Shown in pieces: positions 24,774 through 33,703 of a stretch of 64,000 nucleotides of DNA (its first letter is position 1; the number at the start of each line of letters is the position of its first letter). A program made the translations under genes and the position numbers. The notes beneath the pieces were generated by a model. The model saw only the letters and a program-made list of their open reading frames with translations, had not been told where the DNA came from and made no database searches. Source of the stretch: Lewinellaceae bacterium (GTDB lineage: Bacteria; Bacteroidota; Bacteroidia; Chitinophagales; Saprospiraceae); contig JACJYK010000001.1 in assembly GCA_020636135.1 (NCBI GenBank), positions 1,474,501 through 1,538,500 on the forward strand, given 5' to 3'.

Positions 24774-26336
24774 TCAGTGGTTTTGATAATAGTTTTCCCA
24801 AAATTGAATCTGCGGCAGGGTAGGGAGCGGTTCGCTGTGGCTGACCGTATCAATAATCATGGTTAGGTTGGATTTGGTTTCAAACGCAGGCCAGTCCGGC
24901 AGATTTTCACCATTAGGATTACCAGTACGCACGAAATTGACCCAATAAGATGAAAGCAGGTTGGCAATTTCATGGTCTATTGCTTTCCAGGGCCGGTCTA
25001 CCGTATTCAGATTATCGTAGGCATAAACTATTTCACCGCTATGGAAGGCGCCAAAGGCCGTACTTGCATCATAAGCCGGCAAGCTGCGGTTGAAGTTGTA
25101 TACGTAAGCCGGCTGGCCGTTGGCTGAATGCATCCTGGCCCAGGTGTACACCTGAACCCCAAACGATTCATCCCGGTTTATGGCTTTTTGGACGGCATCC
25201 GATTGCGCTTGTGAGTTATTAGGGTACACCTCCCAAAGTTGAGATACTTCTTCACCAAAACGCTTTTCCATCGTGGACCGGAATGCATCCTGATTAGCTG
25301 GTGGCCCCATGATGACGTCATTCCCATTCCATCCGGCTAGCAAGGCAAATTTGTTTTCCTTCGCAGCCTGATAAATATCCATTACGGTGCCGGGTAGAAC
25401 ATAACCATCGGATATGGGCCAGGAAATACTGCGGTAGGTCGAAAGGATTTGTTCGGCCGGCAAATTGCGCAATGCTTCCAGATCGGCTGCCTGCATCGTG
25501 CGGGCATATTCCAATCCTGCATTTTCCGCGGACTTAAGGTCAGCAGGCCCTCGTCTGGGATTTGAATAAAAATTCGCTCCGCTTTCACCGATAGCACGGA
25601 TAAACAGGCCTTTAGCCATGGGAGAAGCCGTTAAAAAATTAACAGCGAAAGAACCTGCGGACTGACCGGCGATGGTTACCTGGCTCGGATCGCCACCAAA
25701 CGCAGTAATGTTGTCTTGCACCCACTTCAGTGCGGCGATCATATCCAGCAGGGCGTAGTTTCCGGAGGCACCGTACCCTGATTCAGCCGTAAGTTCCGGA
25801 TGTGCAAAAAATCCAAAGCTTCCGACGCGATAGTTGATGCTGACGAATACAATCCCTTTCTGGGCCATGGCGGTACCGTCGTAGATGGCGCACCCGGTGC
25901 CACCGGATTGAAATCCTCCACCATAAATATAGACCAGTACCGGCCTTTTTTCATTGGGGTCTTTGGCTCCGGTCCAGACATTCAGGTAAAGGCAGTCCTC
26001 ACTTATGGGGCTTTCAGGAATCAGGAATTCTCTGGACCAGTACATGAAAGGCACAGGTTTGGATTGCATCGGGCTCGGCCCAAATGAGGTGCATGCACGC
26101 ACACCTTGCCAGGGGATGACCGGCTGGGGAGCACGCCACCGGTTATTGCCAACCGGCGGGGCGGCGAATGGAATACCTTTGTAAGTATGAACCTGAGCCT
26201 GGTCAAGGTATTCACCGGAAATTAGCCCTCCGGTGACCGCAACAGGATCCTGAACCATCACATTTTCCCGGCAATTGCCGAAGAAAAGAAGAAAGCTGAA
26301 GATCAATTGAAAATAGGTTGTCATAGACATATGCAT
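24774..26336 (-). CDS. Carboxylesterase, type B family
   Basis: The 520-residue exported esterase has an alpha/beta-hydrolase fold. An N-terminal hydrophobic segment ends near FFGNC, so it is secreted and perhaps lipidated. Visible family motifs are SEDCLYLNVW, the oxyanion-hole YIYGGGF and the nucleophile elbow GQSAGS with Ser226. The histidine region is GAFHSGEIVYAY. The position of the triad acid reads AGWNGND, so an Asp may replace the usual Glu. It would hydrolyse esters of short to medium acids or aromatic alcohols in the periplasm or on the surface. The natural substrate cannot be read from context. It appears monocistronic. Confidence 0.9.
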   Translation of the reverse strand: MHMSMTTYFQLIFSFLLFFGNCRENVMVQDPVAVTGGLISGEYLDQAQVHTYKGIPFAAPPVGNNRWRAPQPVIPWQGVRACTSFGPSPMQSKPVPFMYWSREFLIPESPISEDCLYLNVWTGAKDPNEKRPVLVYIYGGGFQSGGTGCAIYDGTAMAQKGIVFVSINYRVGSFGFFAHPELTAESGYGASGNYALLDMIAALKWVQDNITAFGGDPSQVTIAGQSAGSFAVNFLTASPMAKGLFIRAIGESGANFYSNPRRGPADLKSAENAGLEYARTMQAADLEALRNLPAEQILSTYRSISWPISDGYVLPGTVMDIYQAAKENKFALLAGWNGNDVIMGPPANQDAFRSTMEKRFGEEVSQLWEVYPNNSQAQSDAVQKAINRDESFGVQVYTWARMHSANGQPAYVYNFNRSLPAYDASTAFGAFHSGEIVYAYDNLNTVDRPWKAIDHEIANLLSSYWVNFVRTGNPNGENLPDWPAFETKSNLTMIIDTVSHSEPLPTLPQIQFWENYYQNH

Positions 26337-26487
26337 TGGATAACAAAGTACATTCTTAATTTCGGAAATGGATTGAAATTGACAGGAAGGAATTAATTTA
26401 TACGGGTGAAGTCGACAAATCCCGGATAAATCGATAAATCAATTTAATTTGGATAGTCTTAACCTCCAAATGATCTAAAAAGAATCG

Positions 26488-28623
26488 ATGGGTGCCCAAT
26501 CTAAAATGCCATCCAGGCGCAAATCCAGTTCGAAAAACCAGGTATTAATCTTAAAGCTGCCCTGGCTGGAATCAAGAGAACAACAAATTGCCTGGATCCT
26601 GTTGGGATTGATGTATCTGACTTACGTCATTTGGGGCTTGTCCAGCAGCGCGACCTGGGATGAAGATTGTCCAACCCGTTATTTCAATGCCCTTGCTGCA
26701 ATCCATGACCCCTCTCAGTTTATTTCTTTCTGGAACCGGCCGCTGTTCATCGTTCTTTTTTTCCTTCCGGTGCATTTAGGAAAGGCGATTATACCGATCA
26801 TGATGTCGGCCATTTCCGGAGCGGGAGCTTATTTTTTGTACAAAAGCAGCAAGTTGCTAAAATGGAATTTTGCCTTTATGGCTATTCCTTTTCTGATGCT
26901 TCAACCGTACTTTCTTGGAGTGGGGAGGGATGCGATGACAGAACCCTTGGCTGCAACCATTATCAGTGCAGGCATTTATCTGGCCCTTGAAAAGAAATGG
27001 TTGCTTTTTGCCCTTGTCGGCGCATTACTTCCTCTGGCGCGTGCAGAGATGTCCGTTTTACTGATTCTTTGGGCATGGGTCCTTTTAATGAACAAGCAAT
27101 GGAAAATGATACCCCTTCTCGGAGCAGGAGTACTGCTCTGGGATCTTGCAGGCTGGGTTATCGAAGGAGATCCGCTCTATGTCGTTAATACGGTCCTGCA
27201 TGGTGCCCCGGATGAGAACCGGTATGGTCATCAACCGGCGGATACTTACCTAAGGAGATACTTTTACGTAATTGGTCCTACCATTTTCTTTTTCTTTCTT
27301 CTGGGCATCCTGGGAAGAATAAAAAGCAAATCAGTCAGCTGGCTGATTGATGGTCAATTTTATCTTGGTTTTTTGGTCTATACCCTTTTTGCGTGGAAGG
27401 TGAACCTGGGTCAGTCTGCAGGATTTTTAAGGAATCTGATTCCCATTTCACCACTATCCGCGATGATCGCTTTATGGGGATTGAACGAATGGATGCTTGG
27501 TATGACCGGTAACCTAAAAAAAACCAATTGGACGCTTATCCGGGCAGGTGCTGTAATCAGCTTAATACTAACCGGATTTTTCTTCAGAAATCACATCAGA
27601 CTGCACCATTTGGTGGAAGATAAACTGGATTATTTTAATCTGCCCATTGTCGGAATTTTAACACTGGTTACTTTTATCGGGCCACTATTTCTCCGCAAGA
27701 AGGACAATAATAAATGGTACCTGGTTGTTCTGCTCGGGCTCACGTTTACACTGCTGGCTTCTCACACGTTGATAACTGAAAACCCTCAGGCCAACTCCAA
27801 TCTCGAGCGTCAGATGATGGAAAAAGTGGTTAATATCTATAAAGAATTGGGATTTGAAAGTGCCCCTATGACATTCGCTTCACATGGGTGGTTTTACTGG
27901 ACAGCTGGTTATAATCGCAATGATTCCAAATTCTCACTGATGAAACTCGAGGAAATTGAGAAGGCGCCTGAAGGAAGCATTTGTATCTGGGAAAGTCATT
28001 TTTCAAACCGGCTGGGTTCCAATGTGCCGGAAGGCAAGCTTGAAGGGAATAAGAATTTTGTGCTACTGGCGAAAGTATTTTCACAGGATATCAATAACCA
28101 GGCACTCATTTTTGTCAAAACAGATGGTAAAGAGCCAGCTGAAAAGGTTATTGATGATGCGATTGCCAAGCATCCGGATATCGCTGAACTGTATGTCAGA
28201 AGAATGGAGCTGAATGAAAGGAAAGGATTCTTGGATCAGGCGAGGGCCGATCTGATTCAGGCCAGTAAAGCCGAACCAGAAAATAGTTATGTAACCTGGT
28301 TGATGGCCAGTGAACTGCGTAATCAGAATAAAAATGACCTTGCCTTAAATCTTTTGAATCAGCTCATCGAGGCAAATAATAACAATTACAACGCACTGAT
28401 GATGAAAGGCAAATTGTTAAATACAACACAGGATTACAAATCGGCAGTTGAAGTCTTTAATGCCATGATTAAACTGAATGCCAATCAGCCAGACCCGTAC
28501 ATTGAACGTGGGTTAAGTTATACTCAGCTGGGCAAGAACAGTCAGGCTTGTAATTCTTTCAAAACGGCACTTAAGCTCAAATCCAGCCGCGCTCAATCTT
28601 ACATTGATCAGTATTGCAAGTAA
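26488..28623 (+). CDS. Multi-spanning GT-C-like glycosyltransferase with C-terminal TPR domain
   Basis: The 711-residue membrane protein has about 12-13 predicted transmembrane segments between residues 34 and 430. The first extracytoplasmic loop carries an acidic TWDED motif, as expected for the metal/lipid-donor site of GT-C enzymes (ArnT/PMT-like fold). A soluble C-terminal part follows, with a mixed domain at 440-545 and about four TPRs at 550-705 (AELYVRRMELNERKGFLDQARADL, ...PYIERGLSYTQLGKNSQACNSF). The likely role is transfer of a sugar from a polyprenyl-phosphate donor on the outer face of the inner membrane. The acceptor is unknown. It is convergent with the CBS gene. Confidence 0.8.
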   Translation: MGAQSKMPSRRKSSSKNQVLILKLPWLESREQQIAWILLGLMYLTYVIWGLSSSATWDEDCPTRYFNALAAIHDPSQFISFWNRPLFIVLFFLPVHLGKAIIPIMMSAISGAGAYFLYKSSKLLKWNFAFMAIPFLMLQPYFLGVGRDAMTEPLAATIISAGIYLALEKKWLLFALVGALLPLARAEMSVLLILWAWVLLMNKQWKMIPLLGAGVLLWDLAGWVIEGDPLYVVNTVLHGAPDENRYGHQPADTYLRRYFYVIGPTIFFFFLLGILGRIKSKSVSWLIDGQFYLGFLVYTLFAWKVNLGQSAGFLRNLIPISPLSAMIALWGLNEWMLGMTGNLKKTNWTLIRAGAVISLILTGFFFRNHIRLHHLVEDKLDYFNLPIVGILTLVTFIGPLFLRKKDNNKWYLVVLLGLTFTLLASHTLITENPQANSNLERQMMEKVVNIYKELGFESAPMTFASHGWFYWTAGYNRNDSKFSLMKLEEIEKAPEGSICIWESHFSNRLGSNVPEGKLEGNKNFVLLAKVFSQDINNQALIFVKTDGKEPAEKVIDDAIAKHPDIAELYVRRMELNERKGFLDQARADLIQASKAEPENSYVTWLMASELRNQNKNDLALNLLNQLIEANNNNYNALMMKGKLLNTTQDYKSAVEVFNAMIKLNANQPDPYIERGLSYTQLGKNSQACNSFKTALKLKSSRAQSYIDQYCK

Positions 28624-28633
28624 GACCACGGTA

Positions 28634-29992
28634 TCACACCGCGTGGATCAGGTCGTACTGGGTGATGATATTATAGCCACCCTGACCATCCTCAACCAGC
28701 ACTGCCGGCGTTTCGCGGGTGATGTAGCGGTGCAGTTCTTTTAATTTAATGGTACGGTCCACCAGCGGGAAAGGAGGACCCATGATACCGGATACCGGCT
28801 CATCTGCATGCTTCATCGGATTGTCCAGCAGGTATTTCAGGATGGCGGTCTCAGTAATGGATCCGATGACTTTGCCTTCCTGCATAACCGGAACCTGAGA
28901 AATATCAGCAGATTTCATCATTTCAAAGATGTCTCGCACCCGGTCTGATTCCTTCACAGCGATAAATTCATCACCTTTTTTAGTGCCGAGGATGTCTCGT
29001 ACGGACTTTTCATGATCCAGGAAGCCTCGATCACGCATCCAGTCGTCATTGAAGATTTTAGCCACATAACGACTGCCGTGATCATGAAAGATGATTACCA
29101 CCACATCGTCAGCAGTGAGCTGATCAGCCATTTGCAGCAATCCAGCCAGCGCAGATCCTGCTGAATATCCCAACAGCAAACCTTCTTCCCGGGCTAACCG
29201 CCGCGCTGCCAGAGCGCCATCTTTGTCGGTGACTTTTTCAAAATGATCGATCAGACTAAAGTCGACATTCTTAGGAAGGATGTCTTCTCCGATGCCTTCG
29301 GTGATGTAGGGGTAGATCTCCTTTTCGTCGAATATCCCGGTTTCCTTATATTTCTTGAATACCGAGCCGTATGTGTCAATACCCCACACTTTGATGTTGG
29401 GATTTTTCTCTTTCAGGAATTTGGCGGTACCGGAAACAGTACCTCCCGTGCCAACACCAACGACAAGATGGGTGATCTTTCCTTCGGTCTGATCCCAGAT
29501 CTCCGGTCCGGTCGATTCATAGTGGGCCTGAGTATTCGCTAAATTATCGTACTGATTACACCAGAATGAGTTGGGAATTTCTTTACTCAGCTTGTCGGCC
29601 ACGGAATAATAGGAGCGCGGGTCATCCGGTGTGACATTGGTCGGGCATACGATAACTTCTGCACCCAACGCTTTCAGCATGTCGATTTTCTCTTTCGACT
29701 GTTTATCGTTGGTGGTAAATATACAATGGTAGCCTTTGACCACCCCGGCGAGGGCCAGGCCCATGCCCGTGTTCCCGCTGGTGCATTCGATGATGGTCCC
29801 GCCGGGTTTTAGCAATCCCTGCGCTTCGGCAACTTCGATCATCTTCAGCGCCATCCGGTCTTTGATGGAATGGCCCGGATTATAGGTTTCCACTTTGCCG
29901 AGCACGAGAGCTGGTATATCCTTGACAACCTTGTTTAGTTTGATCATCGGGGTGTTGCCGATGGTTTCAAGGACATTCTGGCAATAGTGCAT
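28634..29992 (-). CDS. Cystathionine beta-synthase (PLP domain plus CBS pair)
   Basis: The 452-residue enzyme has an N-terminal fold-type II PLP domain (residues 1-320) with the Schiff-base Lys44 in NPGHSIKDRMALK, the TSGNTGMGLA substrate loop at 71 and a GTGGTVSG phosphate cup. Two C-terminal CBS domains cover about 335-452. It condenses serine (or O-acetylserine) with homocysteine or sulfide, so it belongs to transsulfuration or cysteine synthesis. The CBS pair suggests regulation by an adenosyl ligand. The start codon overlaps the stop of the LysM gene upstream (TAATG), so the two are translationally coupled. Confidence 0.93.
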   Translation of the reverse strand: MHYCQNVLETIGNTPMIKLNKVVKDIPALVLGKVETYNPGHSIKDRMALKMIEVAEAQGLLKPGGTIIECTSGNTGMGLALAGVVKGYHCIFTTNDKQSKEKIDMLKALGAEVIVCPTNVTPDDPRSYYSVADKLSKEIPNSFWCNQYDNLANTQAHYESTGPEIWDQTEGKITHLVVGVGTGGTVSGTAKFLKEKNPNIKVWGIDTYGSVFKKYKETGIFDEKEIYPYITEGIGEDILPKNVDFSLIDHFEKVTDKDGALAARRLAREEGLLLGYSAGSALAGLLQMADQLTADDVVVIIFHDHGSRYVAKIFNDDWMRDRGFLDHEKSVRDILGTKKGDEFIAVKESDRVRDIFEMMKSADISQVPVMQEGKVIGSITETAILKYLLDNPMKHADEPVSGIMGPPFPLVDRTIKLKELHRYITRETPAVLVEDGQGGYNIITQYDLIHAV

Positions 29993-30945
29993 TATTTTAC
30001 GATTTGGGGCGCAAGATATTTAACTTTTACGAAAAATTTGGAGTCCACCGCCCCGAGGAGGTTGGCAACTCCGGGGGATACGATAATGCATACATTGTTC
30101 GGATAAACGGCTTCGGGCATATTGGCAATAACCTTGGCATATACCGTCTTGTTGATCATTGGATTGGTGATCTGAACAGTAGAGCCGATGGGAGCATCAC
30201 GCATCATCGCATATAGGTCGCTCTTCTGACGGATGTCTTTATTCCAGAGGGCTACTCCCCTTTGCTCGTCGTAAGCATAGGAGATCTTGGGAGTAGTAAA
30301 GGCGTCCTCCAATTCGGTAACCTCCTCACGGATGGAAGGTTTTTCGCTCGGTAGTCCGGTTGACTCATCGATCGATAATGGCTTGCTGGCGGAAAGAATA
30401 GGGGCTGACTCCTGATTTTCAATAGACTGATTAACTAAAATCGGTTTGTTCACGGGATTAACAGAAGCCGCCCCCTGAATGCTGATGTATCCTACGAGTA
30501 GTTTTTGATTGATGGATAATGTATTGTCTTCGAGGTGGTTAAGTGCCCGGATAGTTTCAATGCTCTGGTTGAAGTATCTTCTGGCAATCCGGAATAAATT
30601 GTCAGAACTGCGGACCGAATAAAACACCGGAACGTATTCATTGGGATTGCCATCGCGCGTGGTGACCAGCAGGTGCTCATCCAATGCAACAATGACGGTA
30701 TCGTGTACCGCCAATACCCGGTTGCGCAACCAGGGGTTGTAGTCATAGATTTGATAGACATCCAATCCATAGAACCGAGCGAGTGAATAAAGCGTTTGCT
30801 TTGCTTCAACAATGTGGTTGAAGACCTTTTGATCATCGGGTGCAATATGCACGATTATGGTATCCTTAAGCGTGAGGTAACTGGTTGGGTTGCCGGTTGC
30901 CCAGGACCACTGAGCCCATAACAGAAGCGGTAAAATCCAGCGCAT
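29992..30945 (-). CDS. LysM-repeat protein with a C-terminal double-psi beta-barrel-like domain
   Basis: I chose ATG 30945, which opens a signal peptide (MRWILPLLLWAQWSWATG) and sits 15 nt after a -7 box. An ATG at 31014 also exists. The 317-residue protein has two LysM-like modules (residues about 40-90, ending in VLAVHDTVIVALD, and 105-155, FYSVRSSDNLFRIARRYFNQSIETIRALN). A linker and a region resembling RlpA/DPBB domains follow (GVALWNKD...APIGSTVQITNPMINKTVYAKVIANMP). It should bind peptidoglycan in the periplasm. Enzymatic activity is not evident. It is coupled to the downstream CBS gene. Confidence 0.82.
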   Translation of the reverse strand: MRWILPLLLWAQWSWATGNPTSYLTLKDTIIVHIAPDDQKVFNHIVEAKQTLYSLARFYGLDVYQIYDYNPWLRNRVLAVHDTVIVALDEHLLVTTRDGNPNEYVPVFYSVRSSDNLFRIARRYFNQSIETIRALNHLEDNTLSINQKLLVGYISIQGAASVNPVNKPILVNQSIENQESAPILSASKPLSIDESTGLPSEKPSIREEVTELEDAFTTPKISYAYDEQRGVALWNKDIRQKSDLYAMMRDAPIGSTVQITNPMINKTVYAKVIANMPEAVYPNNVCIIVSPGVANLLGAVDSKFFVKVKYLAPQIVK

Positions 30946-30960
30946 AGGTTCTATTTCTAA

Positions 30961-30968
30961 CAAAAATA
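30961..30968 (-). promoter_or_regulatory. -7 box TATTTTTG for the LysM-CBS operon
   Basis: On the minus strand this is an exact TAnnTTTG 15 nt before the chosen LysM start at 30945. It supports that start over 31014, which would lie upstream of the transcript. Confidence 0.55.
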
Positions 30969-31030
30969 TGTTAAAAAAATGTAATATGTAAATAATTGGA
31001 ACATTTTTTAACATTCAGACCTTTTACAGA

Positions 31031-31038
31031 TACCTTTG
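31031..31038 (+). promoter_or_regulatory. -7 box TACCTTTG for kdsB
   Basis: This exact TAnnTTTG ends 23 nt before ATG 31062. It forms a divergent pair with the LysM promoter 62 nt away. Confidence 0.55.
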
Positions 31039-31061
31039 ACCTTCCTGGAATACGCTGATTT

Positions 31062-31820
31062 ATGGCAATTGTTATCATACCGGCCCGATTGAATTCTTCC
31101 AGGCTACCCGAAAAAGTCATTCTGGACCTGGAGGGTAAGCCGGTCCTTCAGCATGTATACGACCGGGTACGTAAAAGTAAATCAATCGACCGGGTTATCA
31201 TCGCTACCGACGATGAGAAAGTGGTCCGCGTTGCATCCGGTTTCACCGATCAGATTGTGATGACTTCACCCCATCATCCCAGTGGAACGGATCGTATTGC
31301 TGAAGTTGCCGGTGGTCTTCATGTTGCTTCGGATACCATCATCATCAATGTCCAGGGCGATGAACCTTTCATTGAGCCCGATGCGATTGATGCATTGGTG
31401 AGCGAGATGACGTCCCATCGCTGGCAGCTTGCGACACTGATCCACCGGTTAACCCTCCCGGAACAATTGGTTAACCCCAATCTGGTAAAATGTGTCCGCG
31501 GAGAAAAAGGACAGGCATTGTATTTCAGCAGGGCTGCAATTCCTTTCCTCAGGGATATACCATTCGAACAATGGATTGATCAGCAAGCTCACTTCCGTCA
31601 TATCGGTGTCTATGGATTCCGCAAGGATGTGTTGTTGTCGCTGGCCGGGCTTCCGCCGGTGACTATTGAGATGCAGGAGAAACTGGAACAATTGCGCTGG
31701 TTATCCCATGGCTACACCATTCATGTGGTGGAAACAACTTATGAACCCATAGGAATCGATACGGCTGAGGATTTGCTGGCTGCAAGTATCCGGCTCAGGA
31801 AAGCAACACATCTCCACTGA
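31062..31820 (+). CDS. kdsB: 3-deoxy-manno-octulosonate cytidylyltransferase (CMP-KDO synthetase)
   Basis: The 252-residue enzyme activates KDO with CTP for lipopolysaccharide core synthesis in the cytoplasm. The N-terminal nucleotide-binding signature is clear (IIPARLNSSRLPEKVILDLEGKP, given in parts), as are IIATDDEKVV, MTSPHHPSGTDRIAEV and IINVQGDEPFIEP with the metal-binding acid residues. Near the end, EQLRWLSHGYTIHV and GIDTAEDL are family-typical. It is monocistronic with its own promoter and overlaps the cytidine deaminase gene by 26 nt at the 3' ends. Confidence 0.97.
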   Translation: MAIVIIPARLNSSRLPEKVILDLEGKPVLQHVYDRVRKSKSIDRVIIATDDEKVVRVASGFTDQIVMTSPHHPSGTDRIAEVAGGLHVASDTIIINVQGDEPFIEPDAIDALVSEMTSHRWQLATLIHRLTLPEQLVNPNLVKCVRGEKGQALYFSRAAIPFLRDIPFEQWIDQQAHFRHIGVYGFRKDVLLSLAGLPPVTIEMQEKLEQLRWLSHGYTIHVVETTYEPIGIDTAEDLLAASIRLRKATHLH

Positions 31821-32283
31821 AATAAAAAGGTAGTAAGATCTGAACACTTTCAATCCGCATGACAGGACCTGCCTCACCCTGAAGCAGCAATTTGATTGTT
31901 TTTTTTTGCTGATGTTCCACCTCGATCAACAATTGGCGGCAAGCCCCGCACGGAGTGACCGGTTGAAGGATGGGGTGATCTGCTTTTTTAGCCCGGATGG
32001 CAATCAGCTCAATGGATTCATGCGGATAACGGGCTTTCGCAAAGTGGACTGCAACCCGTTCTGCACAGGAACCTACCGGGAAAGATGCATTTTCCTGATT
32101 GCTGCCGCTGATAACCTCACCATTTTTTAATAATACGGCAGCGCCAACTGCAAAATGACTGTACGGTGAATAACTGGTTTCTGTAGCCTTCCAGGCTTGT
32201 CCCAGCAAGTCCCTTTCCTCTCTGCTCAATTCATCAGGATCTGAAATGAGAGTGTACTGATACTGTAAGGTTTTTTCTTTCAA
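31795..32283 (-). CDS. cdd: Cytidine deaminase (start codon uncertain, possibly TTG)
   Basis: The protein is a zinc-dependent homotetrameric type cytidine deaminase. GSCAERVAV carries the first zinc Cys and catalytic Glu, and TPCGACRQ the other two Cys. It converts cytidine/deoxycytidine to uridine for pyrimidine salvage. The only in-frame ATG upstream is at 32361, overlapping the start codon of the divergent gene and spanning its promoter. It would also add 26 residues that do not look like the family. A TTG at 32283 gives a 162-residue protein close to the usual length, so I place the start there with low certainty. Confidence 0.85.
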   Translation of the reverse strand: MKEKTLQYQYTLISDPDELSREERDLLGQAWKATETSYSPYSHFAVGAAVLLKNGEVISGSNQENASFPVGSCAERVAVHFAKARYPHESIELIAIRAKKADHPILQPVTPCGACRQLLIEVEHQQKKTIKLLLQGEAGPVMRIESVQILLPFYFSGDVLLS

Positions 32284-32330
32284 TCGCAGGGCTTGAGGTT
32301 TGGAAAATAGAGAATAAAACGCAAAATGGA

Positions 32331-32338
32331 TATTTTTG
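32331..32338 (+). promoter_or_regulatory. -7 box TATTTTTG for the saccharopine-dehydrogenase-like gene
   Basis: This exact TAnnTTTG ends 21 nt before ATG 32360. It lies inside the longest possible reading of the divergent cdd gene, arguing against the ATG start of cdd. Confidence 0.5.
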
Positions 32339-32359
32339 CAGCCGAAATCAATACATTTC

Positions 32360-33703
32360 ATGGTAAAGATTACAGTGATAGGTGCAGGGAGATCGTCGAC
32401 GGCGCTGATCGATTATTTGTTGAAACAAGCCGAATCTCATCCGTGGACCATCCAGGTGGTTGACCGGGAATACGACCTGGCATTGAAGAAGATAGCTGGC
32501 CATCCGAAAGGGGAAGCCATCAGACTATCGGTTCTCAATCCTGAAGAACTGGACCTGTTGATCAAGAACAGCAACCTGGTCATATCACTCTTGCCTCCCA
32601 ATTTGCATTATCAGGTTGCCCTACTGGGTATCCGTAATCATTGTCCGGTACTTACAGCGTCCTACCATACCAAGGAGATGTGGGGGCTGGATCAGGAGGC
32701 TCGCAAAGCAGGCGTACTCATCATGGGAGAGCTGGGCCTCGATCCCGGCATCGACCACATGTCGGCAATGCAAATGATCGATGCCATAAAAGAAAAAGGG
32801 GGGACGATCCGGTCCTTTGATTCGGTGACGGGTGGACTGATGGAAACGGATGCAGTCGCCGGGAATCCCTGGCGTTATAAGATCACCTGGAATCCCCGTA
32901 ACATCGTTCTTGCTGGCCAGGGTACCGCCCAGTACCTGGATTCTGGTGCCATCCGCTGTGTGCCCTACTATTCCATTTTTGAACATACCAAAGGGTGGGA
33001 CCTTGGACCTGCAGGTATGTTTGACTCCTACCCGAACCGGGATTCGTTGCAGTATATCGGACTTTACGGACTGGAAGGAATAGACCGGATTTACCGTGGG
33101 ACCTTGCGCTATACAGGATTTTGCCGAGATTGGCACTGTCTGGTCCGCCTGGGACTGACAGAAGATAAGACCAGTTTACACCAATTAGGAGGAGCTACCT
33201 GGGCTTCCTACGTACGGCGTTTTGTTCCGGATTCTGGGCTGGGATTAGCCGGAGATGTTGCTGAATTTCTCGGAGTGACAGAGCAGGACGAACGCATGGC
33301 GGCTTTAAAATGGCTTGGTTTATTCGGTGAGGGGCAATTGCCCGTTGAATCCGGCACTCCGGCGGACATCTTACAGGTATTGCTTTTGGATCGATGGTCT
33401 ATACAAAAAGGAGATCATGACCGTATCCTGATGCACCACCAGATCGACTATGAGCTGGACAATCACCGATACCGGAGAACTTCCACTATGGACGTACGGG
33501 GTGATAATGATGAACGGACCGCTATGAGCAAAACGGTTGGCCTTCCTCTCGGCATTTTGGCAAAAAACATCCTTACGGGCACTGTTTTCCCCAGCGGGGT
33601 GCACATCCCGGTCCGGCGGGACTTTTATGAACCGATCCTGCAGGAACTCGCGGTAGCTGGAATTGGCTTTGACGAAACACAGGTTGCTCTTGAGGAGGAT
33701 TGA
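32360..33703 (+). CDS. Saccharopine dehydrogenase family oxidoreductase
   Basis: From ATG 32360 the protein has 447 residues. An earlier TTG in frame at 32336 overlaps the promoter box. An N-terminal Rossmann nucleotide-binding site (KITVIGAGRSSTALIDYLL) is followed by SLLPPNLHYQVAL, MGELGLDPGIDHMSAM and SVTGGLMETDAVAGNPWRYKITW, all typical of the saccharopine dehydrogenase/LYS9-like family. In eukaryotes such enzymes act in lysine metabolism. In Bacteroidota the substrate is not firmly known to me. It overlaps the flippase gene by 41 nt. Confidence 0.88.
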   Translation: MVKITVIGAGRSSTALIDYLLKQAESHPWTIQVVDREYDLALKKIAGHPKGEAIRLSVLNPEELDLLIKNSNLVISLLPPNLHYQVALLGIRNHCPVLTASYHTKEMWGLDQEARKAGVLIMGELGLDPGIDHMSAMQMIDAIKEKGGTIRSFDSVTGGLMETDAVAGNPWRYKITWNPRNIVLAGQGTAQYLDSGAIRCVPYYSIFEHTKGWDLGPAGMFDSYPNRDSLQYIGLYGLEGIDRIYRGTLRYTGFCRDWHCLVRLGLTEDKTSLHQLGGATWASYVRRFVPDSGLGLAGDVAEFLGVTEQDERMAALKWLGLFGEGQLPVESGTPADILQVLLLDRWSIQKGDHDRILMHHQIDYELDNHRYRRTSTMDVRGDNDERTAMSKTVGLPLGILAKNILTGTVFPSGVHIPVRRDFYEPILQELAVAGIGFDETQVALEED

